Below are positions 35,504 to 45,377 of a DNA stretch of 64,000 nt, in pieces (within the stretch, counting starts at the first letter, position 1; every line of letters starts with the position of its first letter). Origin of the DNA: Hymenobacter aerilatus (GTDB lineage: Bacteria; Bacteroidota; Bacteroidia; Cytophagales; Hymenobacteraceae). The translations under genes and the position numbers were made by a program. Where the stretch lies: contig NZ_CP095053.1 of assembly GCF_022921095.1 (NCBI RefSeq), positions 3,142,501 to 3,206,500 of the forward strand. The letters run 5' to 3'. The notes beneath the pieces are model-generated. The model did no database searches and was not told the origin of the DNA. It saw nothing but the letters and a program-made list of their open reading frames with translations.

Positions 35504-36400
35504 TTACCGCTTATGTTTCCAACGGCGGTGTGACCATAGATACTGTGCAGGCGCGGCCTGAATATCGCGCTCCAGCAAACGGGCAAAAGCCTCGGCAATG
35601 GGGTATGAACCCTTTTCGATGGGCGCGTAGCCGTCGTAGAGTAGCGTAATGGTGATGTTGTAGTAACCGCGCCGCACGCGCTGGATGCTGACGTAGAATA
35701 CGGGCGCTTGCAGCTGCGGAGCTAAGCGGTCGGCGCTGGTGTAGAAGCTGGTATCCTGGTGCAGGAAAGTGGTCCAGTAGGGGCTGTCGCGGGGACCAGC
35801 GGCCTGGTCAGTAAGCAGGCTGAGCGAGCGACCTTCGCCGCGGGTGCTTAGCAAGTAACGCAGCGTGTTGCGCATGGGCACCAGTACTGCCCCACTGCGG
35901 GTGCGCAGCTCATACATGAAGCTCTCAAAAAACGGGCTGCTTAGGGGTTTATACACCCCATCGGCCCTACCCGGAAACCGCACTGCCGCTCCTGACAAAA
36001 TCCACTCCCAGTTGCCTGCGTGCGAGCCCAATGTGAGGACAGTGCGGCCAGCTGCAAACAACGGTTCAATCAGCTCAGGATTGGTGAAGCGCACCCGCCT
36101 ACCCAGCTCCGCCGCCGAGATGGTGCGCAGCTTTAGAATCTCCACAATCACCTGCGCAAAGTGTCGGTAAAACGCACGGCCCGTAGCGGCTACCTCAGCC
36201 TCCGTTTTCTCCGGAAACGAATTTCGAATGTTCTCTGTGATAACGCGCCAACGATAGCGAATCCCGTAGGCTAGTAATAGGTAGATACCGTCGGCGAAAA
36301 AATACAGCACCGGTAAGGGCAGCCGGGACAACCCAATCAGCAGCCAATTGACGGGACGCAGGTACCAAGGGTAGGGTTTGGCGGGGGTAGAGGGAGGCAT
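35504..36400 (-). CDS. Lipid A biosynthesis acyltransferase family protein (LpxL/HtrB-like)
   Basis: A 298-residue protein with one N-terminal membrane segment (about 15-45) and the acyltransferase motif H127-x4-E132 in TLGSHAGNWEW. Downstream elements (DGVYKPLSSPFFESFMYELRTRSGAVLVPMR) match Kdo2-lipid A acyltransferases, which add a secondary fatty acid to lipid A on the cytoplasmic face of the inner membrane. Phosphatidylinositol mannoside acyltransferases share this motif but belong to Actinobacteria. The neighbour at 36404 ends three bases before this start, so the two are probably cotranscribed. Confidence 0.88.
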   Translation of the reverse strand: MPPSTPAKPYPWYLRPVNWLLIGLSRLPLPVLYFFADGIYLLLAYGIRYRWRVITENIRNSFPEKTEAEVAATGRAFYRHFAQVIVEILKLRTISAAELGRRVRFTNPELIEPLFAAGRTVLTLGSHAGNWEWILSGAAVRFPGRADGVYKPLSSPFFESFMYELRTRSGAVLVPMRNTLRYLLSTRGEGRSLSLLTDQAAGPRDSPYWTTFLHQDTSFYTSADRLAPQLQAPVFYVSIQRVRRGYYNITITLLYDGYAPIEKGSYPIAEAFARLLERDIQAAPAQYLWSHRRWKHKR

Positions 36401-36403
36401 GTG

Positions 36404-37264
36404 TTAGTTGGTGGCGCCAGCGGGCGCGTACTCTTCCATATCGCGGGTCAGCACGGTGCTTTGCGTGGTAAGCAACTGATTTTTCGCGTCGCGGATTTCA
36501 ATGGTGAAAACGTATTGGCCGCTGGGAAGCGGGCCAAGCGGCAGCTCGCCTACAATGGTGGTAGGCTTGCCTTGCGCCGCCTGCTCAAGCGTGGTTTCAG
36601 CTTCGGCGGCGCCGCCCTCGTCGGAGGCAATACGGTAGCGCACCTTTAGCGGCTGCCCAGCAGGTGCTTGGTACAACTCAGCATAGAAGAAAATCTGGGC
36701 AGTGCCGCGTCCATAATAGCCTCCCGGCGCCCGCGACAACCGCAAGCCGCCTCGTGCAAAATTATCCTGCGCCCCCGACTTTGCCGCGGGCCGCGCCAGT
36801 AGCACAATATCGCTCAGATAAGCCGCTTTGCCGTCTGATTTCAGTGTGAGCGATTGGTCTACCGTGGTTGCATTGCTTGCTTTGTACTGGTCGCGCAGGC
36901 GGGCACGCACTGTGTACTGGCCATCGGGTAGGGCCACGCGCTTCTGAAAGCTGATGGGATTTTTGATGGCGGCGGTGGTGTCGCTGAGCACAGGTGGTTT
37001 CAGCGTTACGGTTTCCTGGTAAGCGGGCTTTCCGTCGGCTTTCAGGATTTCCAGTGTGAGCACGGCCGCCGCCTGAAACGTTTTGGGCGCCCGCCGCAGG
37101 TACGTGAGGCCAGTACCCGGCACGGTGGCGTACAACTCTACTACGGAGCCTTTCACTACGCGGTCCTCGTTGCGAAACTGAGCTACGTCGAGCAGCAATT
37201 GTGGGGCGGCGGCTTGCACGGTAGCCGTCAAAAGCACCAGAAAGAAGCTAAGGAGAAGTCGCAT
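36404..37264 (-). CDS. Hypothetical exported protein, beta-rich
   Basis: 286 residues from ATG 37264, with a signal peptide (MRLLLSFFLVLLTATVQAAAP). I do not recognise a named family with certainty. The body is rich in beta-strand patterns with Ig-like repeats (KGSVVELYATVPGTGLTYLR; QIFFYAELYQAPAGQPLKVRY; GQYVFTIEIRDAKNQ), resembling the N-terminal part of Bacteroidetes GWxTD-type periplasmic proteins, but no GWxTD segment follows. The acyltransferase gene starts three bases after its stop, which links it loosely to the envelope. Its role is unknown. Confidence 0.7.
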   Translation of the reverse strand: MRLLLSFFLVLLTATVQAAAPQLLLDVAQFRNEDRVVKGSVVELYATVPGTGLTYLRRAPKTFQAAAVLTLEILKADGKPAYQETVTLKPPVLSDTTAAIKNPISFQKRVALPDGQYTVRARLRDQYKASNATTVDQSLTLKSDGKAAYLSDIVLLARPAAKSGAQDNFARGGLRLSRAPGGYYGRGTAQIFFYAELYQAPAGQPLKVRYRIASDEGGAAEAETTLEQAAQGKPTTIVGELPLGPLPSGQYVFTIEIRDAKNQLLTTQSTVLTRDMEEYAPAGATN

Positions 37265-37375
37265 CGTGTCAGATTGGCGGGTAAAGGTAGCGGGTTCAAG
37301 GCTGGTTGAATTGTTGAACAAGAAAACCTGAAGGCTTCGTGCCCTACCTTACTCAACAAGTTAGCCAGTTCGCCC

Positions 37376-38014
37376 GTGGTCATTTTCGAGTCGCAGTACA
37401 ATCCGCCCGTTGCTTTCTTTGCCGAGCTAGTTGGGCAGGACACCTTGCTGCTCGAAGCCCACGACCACTACCGCAAACAAACCTACCGCAACCGCTGCCT
37501 GATCCTGACGGCTCAAGGCGTGAAGCCGCTTACCGTGCCGGTAGTAGACGGCAACAGGAGTGAGAAAATAGCCACCTCATCCATTGAAATAGACTACCGG
37601 CAGAACTGGGTACACCAACACTGGCGCACCCTGCAAACCGCCTATGGTGGCACGCCGTATTTTGAATACTACGCCGACTATCTGCACGACATTTACTATC
37701 AACGCCCTACCCTACTTTTTGACCTAAACACACAGCTGCTGCGTTTGTACTTGCGATGCCTGCGCCTACGGCCTCACGTAGAATTCACACAGTCGTACGT
37801 TTCTTCCTACCCTTCTCAAAGGGGAAATTCACCCAGCCAACCACTGCTTGACCGCCGGGACTGGCTTACGCCAAAAGCCGCTGTGGCAGACCAACCTGAC
37901 AGGACGTCGGGCCGTGCCTACCCCCAGACCTTTGGCGTACAATTTGTACCCAATCTAAGTATCCTGGACCTGTTGTTTATGCAAGGTCCGGCCGCCGGCG
38001 CCTTTCTTACGTAA
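37376..38014 (+). CDS. WbqC-family protein
   Basis: A 212-residue protein beginning FESQYNPPVAFFAEL soon after the start, the WbqC pattern, with YRKQTYRNRCLILTAQGVKPLTVPV and INYRQ/WVHQHWRTLQTAYG-like blocks in the usual order. The start is uncertain: GTG 37376 is used, and no ATG lies nearby in frame. WbqC-like proteins occur in O-antigen and surface polysaccharide clusters and in Bacteroidetes genomes generally; their biochemistry is not firmly known. A 124-base gap leads to clpC. Confidence 0.8.
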   Translation: MVIFESQYNPPVAFFAELVGQDTLLLEAHDHYRKQTYRNRCLILTAQGVKPLTVPVVDGNRSEKIATSSIEIDYRQNWVHQHWRTLQTAYGGTPYFEYYADYLHDIYYQRPTLLFDLNTQLLRLYLRCLRLRPHVEFTQSYVSSYPSQRGNSPSQPLLDRRDWLTPKAAVADQPDRTSGRAYPQTFGVQFVPNLSILDLLFMQGPAAGAFLT

Positions 38015-38138
38015 GGCCAATTACGGCTAGTAGAACCTTCGCCCGAGCTTATCTGTTTTCAGGTACAATCGGCCTAATCCGTGCCCTGATCTTACTCGTG
38101 GGCTTGCGGGGTTCCGTTTTTCTTTATTACTTATCTGC

Positions 38139-40742
38139 ATGGAAGCTAAATTCTCAAACCGAGTCAAGGAAGTGATTTCCCTGAGCCGGGAAGAAGCCAT
38201 CCGGCTCGGTCACGATTATATCGGTACCGAACACTTATTGCTGGGCATGATTCGCGAAGGGGAAGGCACCGCCATTGGGCTGCTCAAGAAATTGGGTGTC
38301 TCGGTGGAGGAGCTAAAGTATGCCCTGGAACAAGCTACCCGTAATACGGCTACGCAGGGCACGAGCATTACCGGCTCTATCCCGCTGACGAAACAGACTG
38401 AAAAAGTCCTTAAAATCACCTATCTGGAGGCGAAAATCTTCAAAAGTGAGATTATCGGCACCGAGCACCTGCTCCTGTCGATCTTGCGCGATGAGGACAA
38501 CATCTCTTCTCAGATTCTCAGCAAATTCAACGTGAACTACGAATCTGTACGTGACTCGCTGGACTACCACGGTGCCGCGAGCAACAACCCCACCAACGGC
38601 CCTGAGGCCGACGACGACGACAACGACCGGCTGTTTGGCGGTGGCCAGGGCCGCGGCGGCTCCGGTGCTACCCCCAAGAAAGGCAACGAGAAGTCGCGCA
38701 CGCCTGTGCTCGACAACTTCGGCCGCGACCTGACCAAACTCGCCGAAGAAGACAAACTCGACCCAATTGTAGGTCGCGAGAAAGAGATTGAGCGCGTTGC
38801 TCAAATTCTGTCGCGCCGCAAGAAGAACAACCCGATCCTGATTGGTGAGCCTGGTGTTGGTAAAACTGCCATTGCTGAAGGCCTGGCCCTACGCATCATC
38901 CAGAAAAAAGTGTCGCGCGTGCTGTTCAACAAGCGCGTGGTGACGCTGGATCTGGCTTCGCTGGTAGCTGGTACCAAATACCGTGGTCAGTTTGAGGAGC
39001 GCATGAAGGCCGTGATGAACGAGCTGGAGAAGTCGCCCGACGTAATTCTGTTCATTGACGAGCTGCACACGATTGTAGGTGCCGGTGGAGCTTCGGGCTC
39101 GCTGGATGCCAGCAACATGTTCAAGCCGGCCTTGGCCCGTGGCGAAATTCAATGCATTGGTGCCACTACCCTCGACGAGTACCGTCAGTACATCGAGAAG
39201 GATGGTGCCTTGGCCCGTCGTTTCCAGATGGTAATGGTAGATCCTACCACGCCCGAGGAAACCATCGAAATCCTGCACAACATCAAGGACAAGTATCAGG
39301 ACCACCACCACGTGGTGTACACTGATAAGGCCATTGAGCAGTGTGTGAAGTTGTCGGACCGCTACATGTCGGACCGTTTCCTACCCGACAAGGCCATCGA
39401 CATTCTGGACGAAGCTGGTGCCCGCGTGCACATCAACAACATCGTGGTGCCCGAGGATATTCTCAAGCTCGAAGAGCAGATTGAGAATATCAAAGTCGAG
39501 AAAAACCGCGTGGTGAAGTCGCAGAAATACGAGGAAGCCGCTAAGCTCCGCGACACGGAGAAGAAGCTGATTGATCAACTCGAGCAGGCCAAAAAGGACT
39601 GGGAAGAGGAGACCAAGAAGAAGCGCTACACCGTGAAAGAGGAGAACGTGGCCGAGGTTATTGCTATGATGACCGGCATCCCCGTTTCGCGCGTGGCCCA
39701 GAACGAAAGCGCTAAGCTGCTCAACATGGGTGAGGAGCTAAAAGGCAAGGTAATCGGCCAAGACAAGGCTATTGCCCAGCTTGTGAAAGCTATTCAGCGT
39801 ACCCGTGTAGGCTTGAAAGATCCGAAAAAGCCAATTGGCTCGTTCGTGTTCCTTGGCCCAACTGGTGTAGGTAAGACCGAACTGGCGAAAGTGCTGGCGA
39901 ACTACCTCTTCGACAAGGAAGAGTCGCTGGTGCGCATCGACATGTCGGAATACATGGAGAAATTCAGCGTATCGCGCCTGGTGGGCGCGCCTCCCGGCTA
40001 CGTGGGGTACGAAGAGGGCGGTCAGCTGACGGAGAAAATCCGCCGCAAGCCATACTCGGTCGTACTGCTCGACGAGATTGAGAAAGCGCACCCCGACGTA
40101 TACAACCTGCTGTTGCAGGTACTGGACGACGGTATCCTGACCGACGGGTTGGGCCGCAAGGTAGACTTCCGGAACACCATCATCATTATGACCTCGAACA
40201 TCGGGGCACGTGATTTGGCTGACTTCGGGGTCGGTATTGGCTTCGGCACAAAAGCCCGCACCGAGAACCTGGACGAGATTACGAAGGGTACTATCACCAA
40301 CGCCCTGCGTAAGACGTTCTCGCCGGAGTTCCTCAACCGTTTGGACGACGTGATTGTCTTCAACTCTTTGGAGAAAAAAGACATCCACCAGATCATCGAC
40401 ATTTCGCTGTCGAAGTTGCTGTCGCGTATTCAGTCGTTGGGCTACCGCGTGGAGCTAACCGAAGCCGCTAAGGATTTTGTGGCTGAAAAAGGCTACGATC
40501 CGAAGTTTGGCGCTCGTCCGCTGAACCGGGCTATTCAGAAGTATATCGAAGATCCGATTGCAGAGGAAATCCTGAAGGCACAAATCGCCCACGGCGACGT
40601 TATCACGGCTGATTACACGGAAGGCGCTGAAGAGTTGACTTTCGCTGTTAGCAAGAGTGATGAAGCCCCCGATTTGGCCAGCGACGAACGCCCGGAAGAA
40701 ACTCCGGCCCCGGACGACGCTTCGGATAAGAAGGATAAGTAA
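38139..40742 (+). CDS. clpC: ClpC, ATP-dependent Clp protease ATP-binding subunit
   Basis: An 867-residue AAA+ unfoldase. Two Clp N-repeats occupy about 1-150, followed by an acidic and Gly-rich linker with a DDDDN run (about 155-185). The first Walker A, GEPGVGKT, is at 236-243, a coiled middle region with a UVR-like segment ([14 protein letters not shown]) at about 465-490, and the second Walker A, GPTGVGKT, at 573-580, with the C-terminal D2-small domain ending near 830. The tail is acidic and Lys-rich. It feeds unfolded substrates to ClpP. Start ATG 38139 gives a full N-domain. A terminator follows. Confidence 0.97.
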   Translation: MEAKFSNRVKEVISLSREEAIRLGHDYIGTEHLLLGMIREGEGTAIGLLKKLGVSVEELKYALEQATRNTATQGTSITGSIPLTKQTEKVLKITYLEAKIFKSEIIGTEHLLLSILRDEDNISSQILSKFNVNYESVRDSLDYHGAASNNPTNGPEADDDDNDRLFGGGQGRGGSGATPKKGNEKSRTPVLDNFGRDLTKLAEEDKLDPIVGREKEIERVAQILSRRKKNNPILIGEPGVGKTAIAEGLALRIIQKKVSRVLFNKRVVTLDLASLVAGTKYRGQFEERMKAVMNELEKSPDVILFIDELHTIVGAGGASGSLDASNMFKPALARGEIQCIGATTLDEYRQYIEKDGALARRFQMVMVDPTTPEETIEILHNIKDKYQDHHHVVYTDKAIEQCVKLSDRYMSDRFLPDKAIDILDEAGARVHINNIVVPEDILKLEEQIENIKVEKNRVVKSQKYEEAAKLRDTEKKLIDQLEQAKKDWEEETKKKRYTVKEENVAEVIAMMTGIPVSRVAQNESAKLLNMGEELKGKVIGQDKAIAQLVKAIQRTRVGLKDPKKPIGSFVFLGPTGVGKTELAKVLANYLFDKEESLVRIDMSEYMEKFSVSRLVGAPPGYVGYEEGGQLTEKIRRKPYSVVLLDEIEKAHPDVYNLLLQVLDDGILTDGLGRKVDFRNTIIIMTSNIGARDLADFGVGIGFGTKARTENLDEITKGTITNALRKTFSPEFLNRLDDVIVFNSLEKKDIHQIIDISLSKLLSRIQSLGYRVELTEAAKDFVAEKGYDPKFGARPLNRAIQKYIEDPIAEEILKAQIAHGDVITADYTEGAEELTFAVSKSDEAPDLASDERPEETPAPDDASDKKDK

Positions 40743-40757
40743 GTAAATCCTATCGTG

Positions 40758-40802
40758 AAAGGCAGCCAGTTTCCATTAGGAGGCTGGCTGCCTTTTATTT
40801 TA
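40758..40802 (+). terminator. Terminator after clpC
   Basis: The arms AAAGGCAGCCAG and CTGGCTGCCTTT with TTATTTTAT after them form a classical rho-independent terminator 16 bases after the clpC stop codon. Confidence 0.85.
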
Positions 40803-40844
40803 TCCTATGTCCGTTAACTAGTTGCGCAGTATTTATCACTGCCA

Positions 40845-40880
40845 TGAAGCCACCCCAAATTCTGGTGCGGCTTTTTTTGT
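40845..40880 (+). terminator. Second hairpin with T run upstream of the carboxylase gene
   Basis: The arms GAAGCCACC and GGTGCGGCTT, with a bulge, are followed by seven T. It lies between the clpC terminator and the carboxylase promoter and may be a back-up terminator. Confidence 0.5.
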
Positions 40881-40889
40881 TTCCTACCT

Positions 40890-40897
40890 TACCTTTG
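40890..40897 (+). promoter_or_regulatory. Candidate -7 box for the carboxylase gene
   Basis: TACCTTTG, an exact TAnnTTTG match, lies 30 bases before the ATG at 40927. I see no TTG at the standard distance. Confidence 0.4.
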
Positions 40898-40926
40898 AAG
40901 TTCACCCTCACCCCACCCCACCCCAC

Positions 40927-42492
40927 ATGGCTGATCCGCACGCAAACGTTCATCTTACGAAGTTGGAAATTCTGGCCGCCAAAAACGCTGAGGCGTTGCT
41001 CGGTGGTGGTCAGGCTCGCATTGATGCCCAACACAAAAAAGGCAAGCTGACGGCCCGCGAACGGCTGGATTTGTTGCTCGACGAAGGCTCTTTCGAGGAA
41101 ATCGGGAAGTTTGTGATGCACCGCGCCAAGGACTTCGGGCTGGATAAGGAGTACTATCTCGGCGACGGCGTGGTGACGGGTTACGGCACCGTGCATGGCC
41201 GCCTGGTGTACGTTTTTTCTCAGGACTTCACAGTGTTTGGTGGCTCGTTGAGTGAGACTCATGCCGAGAAAATTGTGAAGATTATGGACTTGGCCATGAA
41301 GAACGGTGCGCCCGTTATTGGACTGAACGACTCGGGCGGGGCGCGCATTCAGGAGGGGGTAGTGAGCTTGGGCGGCTACGCCGATATCTTCTACAAAAAT
41401 ACGCTGGCCTCGGGGGTAGTGCCCCAATTGTCGGCAGTGATGGGGCCGTGCGCGGGTGGCGCGGTGTATTCGCCAGCCATTACGGATTTTATCCTGATGG
41501 TGGAGGACACGAGCTACATGTTTGTGACTGGCCCCAACGTGGTGAAAACCGTGACCCACGAAACCGTGACCAGCGAGGAGTTGGGCGGCGCCAGCACGCA
41601 CTCCACCAAAAGCGGCGTGACGCATTTCACGGCTCCCAATGAGGTAGCCTGCATTCAACAGCTCAAACAGTTGTTGAGCTACATGCCGCAAAACTGCGAG
41701 GAAACCGCGCCAGCCCTACCCTACACCCCAGCCGACGAGCAGCGCCCTACTCTGGACACAATTATCCCCGACAACCCCAATCAGCCCTACGACATTCGGG
41801 AGGTGATTGAGGGTATCGTAGACACGGATTCCTTCTTGGAGGTGCACCAGAATTTTGCTGAGAATATTGTGGTAGGCTTCGCCCGGTTGGCAGGCCGCAG
41901 TATTGGTATTGTGGGCAACCAGCCAGCCGTGCTGGCAGGCGTACTCGACATCAATGCCTCTACCAAAGCCGCCCGCTTCGTGCGGTTCTGCGACGCGTTT
42001 AATATTCCGCTGCTGGTGCTGGAAGACGTGCCCGGTTTCCTACCCGGCACTGATCAGGAATGGCGTGGCATCATTACCAACGGCGCCAAGTTGCTATACG
42101 CTTTCTGCGAAGCCACCGTGCCCCGCGTGACGGTAATTACGCGTAAAGCCTACGGCGGTGCCTACGATGTGATGAACAGCAAGCACATCGGCGCCGACCT
42201 AAATTACGCTTGGCCTACCGCCGAAATTGCGGTGATGGGCGCCAAGGGAGCTGCCGAAATTATCTTTCGCCGCGAAATTGCTGAGGCTGAAAACCCCGAA
42301 GCCAAGCTGCAGGAGAAGGTAGACGATTACCAGCAGAAGTTTGCCACCCCCTACCGCGCCGCGCATCGGGGCTTTGTGGATGAAGTAATCCTACCCTCCC
42401 AAACCCGTCAGAAACTGATACGAGCGTTTAAGATGCTCGAAAACAAAGTAGACCAGTTACCACGTAAGAAGCACGGCAATATTCCACTCTGA
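40927..42492 (+). CDS. Acyl-CoA carboxylase, beta (carboxyltransferase) subunit
   Basis: 521 residues from ATG 40927; the family length is about 510-530, so this start fits and a longer reading does not. The carboxyltransferase fold appears as two crotonase-like halves, with [19 protein letters not shown] at the start, [12 protein letters not shown] and [17 protein letters not shown] in the first half, and [14 protein letters not shown] and [19 protein letters not shown] in the second. It transfers CO2 from biotin to propionyl-CoA or another acyl-CoA, as in PccB-type enzymes. The partner biotin carboxylase subunit is not in the window. Confidence 0.95.
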   Translation: MADPHANVHLTKLEILAAKNAEALLGGGQARIDAQHKKGKLTARERLDLLLDEGSFEEIGKFVMHRAKDFGLDKEYYLGDGVVTGYGTVHGRLVYVFSQDFTVFGGSLSETHAEKIVKIMDLAMKNGAPVIGLNDSGGARIQEGVVSLGGYADIFYKNTLASGVVPQLSAVMGPCAGGAVYSPAITDFILMVEDTSYMFVTGPNVVKTVTHETVTSEELGGASTHSTKSGVTHFTAPNEVACIQQLKQLLSYMPQNCEETAPALPYTPADEQRPTLDTIIPDNPNQPYDIREVIEGIVDTDSFLEVHQNFAENIVVGFARLAGRSIGIVGNQPAVLAGVLDINASTKAARFVRFCDAFNIPLLVLEDVPGFLPGTDQEWRGIITNGAKLLYAFCEATVPRVTVITRKAYGGAYDVMNSKHIGADLNYAWPTAEIAVMGAKGAAEIIFRREIAEAENPEAKLQEKVDDYQQKFATPYRAAHRGFVDEVILPSQTRQKLIRAFKMLENKVDQLPRKKHGNIPL

Positions 42493-42605
42493 TATTCTCG
42501 CACGATTGTAGGAAGTAAAGGACGTCGCACAGTGTCTTCTACCTTCTACCCTTGTGCTGTTTCTTTCCTCTCTACGTATACACTGTGCGGAACATATCAT
42601 CCTTT

Positions 42606-43676
42606 ATGCGTCCCGAATCTTTCGATTTTCTTCAGAAATACCTCAACAACGCTTCTCCTACTGGCTTCGAAAAGGAAGGCCAGAAACTGTGGCTTGATTA
42701 CGTGCGGCCTTATGTAGATGACTACCTGATTGACACTTACGGTACGGTGGTCGGCATCATCAACCCCGAAGCCAAATACAAAGTGGTCATTGAGGCCCAC
42801 GCCGACGAAATCAGCTACTTCGTTAATTTCATCACCGAATCAGGCTATCTGTACTTGCGCAAAAACGGTGGTTCCGACCCGCTGGTGGCACCCAGCAAGC
42901 GCGTGAATATCCATACGGCCAAGGGCATTGTGAAGGCTGTGTTCGGCTGGCCGGCCATCCACGTGCGCAAGGTAGAGCAGGACAAAGCGCCTACCATGGA
43001 AACCGTGTACCTCGACTGCGGTGCGTCGAGTAAGGAAGAAGTGGAGGCCATGGGCATTCATGTGGGTTCGGTCGTCACGTTTGAGGACGAGTTCATGGTG
43101 ATGAACGACAAGTACTACGTGGGCCGGGCACTCGACAACCGCGTGGGCGGCTTCATGATTGCCGAAGTGGCTCGCCGCCTGAAAGAAGAAGGCAAAACCC
43201 TACCCTTTGGCTTGTACATTGTAAACTCGGTGCAAGAGGAAATTGGGCTGCGTGGGGCCGAGATGATTGCCCACCGCCTGCAACCCGATGTGGCTATCAT
43301 CACCGATGTAACGCACGACACGCAGTCGCCGATGTACGAGAAGAAAACGTCTGGCGACCTGTTCTGCGGCCGCGGGCCAGTGGTTATTTATGGCCCAGCT
43401 GTGCAAAACAACCTGCGTGACTTGATTATCGAAACGGCACAAAAAGCTGAAATCCCATTTCAGCGAGCCGCTGCTACCCGCGCCACGGGTACCGACACCG
43501 ATGCCTTTGCTTACGCGGGTATGGGTGTAGCTTCGGCGCTTATCTCTCTACCCCTCAAGTATATGCACACCACGGTGGAGACCGTGCACAAAGACGACGT
43601 GGAGAACGTCATCAAGCTGATCTACGAAACCGTGTTACGCATCGAAGACGGCCACGATTTCCGGTATTTCAAATAA
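42606..43676 (+). CDS. M42-family metallopeptidase (glutamyl aminopeptidase-like)
   Basis: A 356-residue dinuclear zinc or cobalt peptidase from ATG 42606. The metal ligands and catalytic residues are in EAHADEI (first His and Asp), RALDNRVGG (bridging Asp), SVQEEIGLRGA (Glu base with the next Glu), TDVTHD and the late LPLKYMHTTVETV (His). M42 enzymes form tetrahedral dodecamers in the cytoplasm and trim peptides from the N terminus. A second, more distant M42-like gene lies at 59594. A terminator hairpin follows. Confidence 0.9.
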   Translation: MRPESFDFLQKYLNNASPTGFEKEGQKLWLDYVRPYVDDYLIDTYGTVVGIINPEAKYKVVIEAHADEISYFVNFITESGYLYLRKNGGSDPLVAPSKRVNIHTAKGIVKAVFGWPAIHVRKVEQDKAPTMETVYLDCGASSKEEVEAMGIHVGSVVTFEDEFMVMNDKYYVGRALDNRVGGFMIAEVARRLKEEGKTLPFGLYIVNSVQEEIGLRGAEMIAHRLQPDVAIITDVTHDTQSPMYEKKTSGDLFCGRGPVVIYGPAVQNNLRDLIIETAQKAEIPFQRAAATRATGTDTDAFAYAGMGVASALISLPLKYMHTTVETVHKDDVENVIKLIYETVLRIEDGHDFRYFK

Positions 43677-43701
43677 CCTCCACCGTTCTCTTTCATACAA
43701 T

Positions 43702-43745
43702 GGGCTGCCATTCTACCTAAACGTAGAACGGCAGCCCGTCTTGCT
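43702..43745 (+). terminator. Terminator after the M42 peptidase gene
   Basis: A stem of about 15 bp (GGGCTGCCATTCTAC with a near-perfect partner at 43723-43737) and a 6-base loop, followed by GTCTTGCTT. Confidence 0.7.
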
Positions 43746-43746
43746 T

Positions 43747-44556
43747 ATGCAGCTTCCCACTATACATTCCCTACCCCTCACAGTTACCGATCAGCTAGGT
43801 CGGCGCGTGGTGGTACCGTTTCCGCCGCAACGCATTGTATCGCTGGTGCCTTCGCAGACGGAGTTGTTATTTGATTTAGGCCTAAGTGAGCGAGTGGTCG
43901 GCGTTACGAAGTTTTGCATTCACCCACCCGAAGCGCGGCAATCGGCCGTGGTTATCGGGGGCACCAAAAATTTCGATTTTGAGAAGATTGCAGCTTTGCA
44001 GCCTGACCTGATTCTTGGGAATAAGGAAGAGAACTATCGGGAAGGCATAGAGGAACTGGCTGCATCCTACCCTGTCTGGATCAGTGATATTGCTACGCTG
44101 TTCGACGCACTTACCATGATTCGACAGGTGGGGCTGCTCACGGGCACCGCTGCCCGCGCCACTGCGCTGGCTACTGAGATTGAGAATTCCTTTGCTTCAT
44201 TATCAGCTACGCAGCCACCGCTGCCTACCGCCTACTTCATCTGGCGCAAGCCCTATATGGTGGCCGCTGCCAATACGTTTATTGATGATATACTGCGTCG
44301 AGCTGGATTCGTGAACATATTTGCTGGGCAGCAGCGCTACCCCAAAATTACCCCTGCCCAACTAGCCGCCGCGCAGCCCCAGCAGATTCTGCTTTCCTCG
44401 GAGCCCTACCCCTTCCGGGAAAAGCACCTGGAAGAGTTTCGCATTCTGTGCCCCACTGCTACTGTACGGCTGGTTGATGGGGAGTTGTTTAGCTGGTACG
44501 GTAGCCGGCTACGGTACTCAGCAGCGTATTTACGACAACTAGCTATAGGCAGCTAA
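43747..44556 (+). CDS. Metal or cobalamin receptor, BtuF-like, without signal peptide
   Basis: 269 residues with the helical-backbone metal receptor fold of class III periplasmic binding proteins: PQRIVSLVPSQTELLFDLGL near residue 27, AALQPDLIL in the middle, and a long linking helix. BtuF/FhuD-like proteins bind vitamin B12 or a siderophore and pass it to an ABC importer. However, there is no signal peptide or lipobox, since MQLPTIHSLPLTVTDQLGRR is not hydrophobic, and no permease genes adjoin. A cytoplasmic receptor or a missed secretion signal are both possible. Confidence 0.75.
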   Translation: MQLPTIHSLPLTVTDQLGRRVVVPFPPQRIVSLVPSQTELLFDLGLSERVVGVTKFCIHPPEARQSAVVIGGTKNFDFEKIAALQPDLILGNKEENYREGIEELAASYPVWISDIATLFDALTMIRQVGLLTGTAARATALATEIENSFASLSATQPPLPTAYFIWRKPYMVAAANTFIDDILRRAGFVNIFAGQQRYPKITPAQLAAAQPQQILLSSEPYPFREKHLEEFRILCPTATVRLVDGELFSWYGSRLRYSAAYLRQLAIGS

Positions 44557-44575
44557 TACTCGATGACCTGTATAA

Positions 44576-44637
44576 GAAAAACGTCATGCTTCATCTGGCG
44601 TCCGCTTGTCGAAACATGACGTTTTTCCCTTCTTGCT
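44576..44637. repeat. Degenerate family A inverted repeat with terminator-like ends
   Basis: The outer arms GAAAAACGTCATG and CATGACGTTTTTC are perfect; the centre retains parts of the family A core (GCTTGTCGAA). It lies between two convergent genes and has A/T runs on both flanks, so it may act as a two-way terminator. Confidence 0.7.
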
Positions 44638-45174
44638 CTAAAACAGCCCTATCGCCTCGTGTTTTACCACGTTCAGCGCCTGGGTGGTGGGGTCTACCTC
44701 GTCGGCAATGACGGTTTCGAGCACGCGCTTGGCCAACTCCGTGCCGCGCGCTTGCTGGGGTTGGGGCAACCCGTGGTAGGCCTTGTTAATCATGGTGAGC
44801 ACGTTTTCCTTAGCCTGCTTTACCTGCTGCCATGCATCGGGGCTCATATAGAGCTGCTGGGAAAGATTGTGCTCGTACTCAGCGCGGATTTCCTGGAGCA
44901 GCAACCGGTGGTAGTCGGGGGCCGACTGGCCGGCGCTGCTCAGGCGTACCAGCAGGTTGCTGGGCGTGATGCGCTCCAAAAACAGCACTATTCGCTCGTA
45001 GGCTTGCAAGCGCACAGGCAGCACTTCCTTACCGCTTTGCAAGCGCAGCTCTATCAAGCGGCGCTGTTGCTCTTTTTCGAAGTATTGCTGCACCAGATAA
45101 AAGATAGAGCCTGCTACCAGTAGGGCAGGTAGAATAATCTTTAGTAGGTCAAAAATGTAAGCGGTAGTATCCAT
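44638..45174 (-). CDS. Hypothetical membrane protein with one N-terminal TM and helical body
   Basis: 178 residues from ATG 45174, chosen because MDTTAYIFDLLKIILPALLVAGSIFYLV gives a proper TM helix at the N terminus; a longer reading to 45255 adds a Pro-rich, unlikely leader. The body is alpha-helical with heptad-like patterns (QQYFEKEQQRRLIELRLQSGKEVLPVRLQAYERIVLFLERI), probably facing the cytoplasm. I do not recognise a named family with confidence; such proteins look conserved in Bacteroidetes. A -7-like box lies about 80 bases upstream. Confidence 0.7.
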   Translation of the reverse strand: MDTTAYIFDLLKIILPALLVAGSIFYLVQQYFEKEQQRRLIELRLQSGKEVLPVRLQAYERIVLFLERITPSNLLVRLSSAGQSAPDYHRLLLQEIRAEYEHNLSQQLYMSPDAWQQVKQAKENVLTMINKAYHGLPQPQQARGTELAKRVLETVIADEVDPTTQALNVVKHEAIGLF

Positions 45175-45252
45175 ACAAGAGGTAGGCGCCGGCCGGCACC
45201 CATGCGTGAGAGGGAAAGGAAGATGGAAAAGGAGCGTGCCCGTAAGGGGCCG

Positions 45253-45260
45253 CAAAGATA
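45253..45260 (-). promoter_or_regulatory. Candidate -7 box for the helical membrane protein gene
   Basis: The leftward strand reads TATCTTTG, an exact TAnnTTTG match, about 80 bases before the ATG at 45174. Confidence 0.4.
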
Positions 45261-45342
45261 TACGGTGAACCGTAGGGGATAGTAACGTGTTATACTATAA
45301 CTTGATGCACTACGCGCAAATAGGACTCTGCGCGGCAGTGTG

Positions 45343-45350
45343 TATCTTTG
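45343..45350 (+). promoter_or_regulatory. Candidate -7 box for the IscA-like gene
   Basis: TATCTTTG is an exact TAnnTTTG match ending 27 bases before the ATG at 45378. Confidence 0.45.
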
Positions 45351-45377
45351 CCTTCTACTCCGATTTATCTCTGTCTT

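Noticed and set aside
37339-37563. Alternative + frame over the WbqC start
   Set aside because: It overlaps the WbqC gene in a different frame and lacks any family match, whereas the chosen frame gives FESQYNPPVAFF at once.
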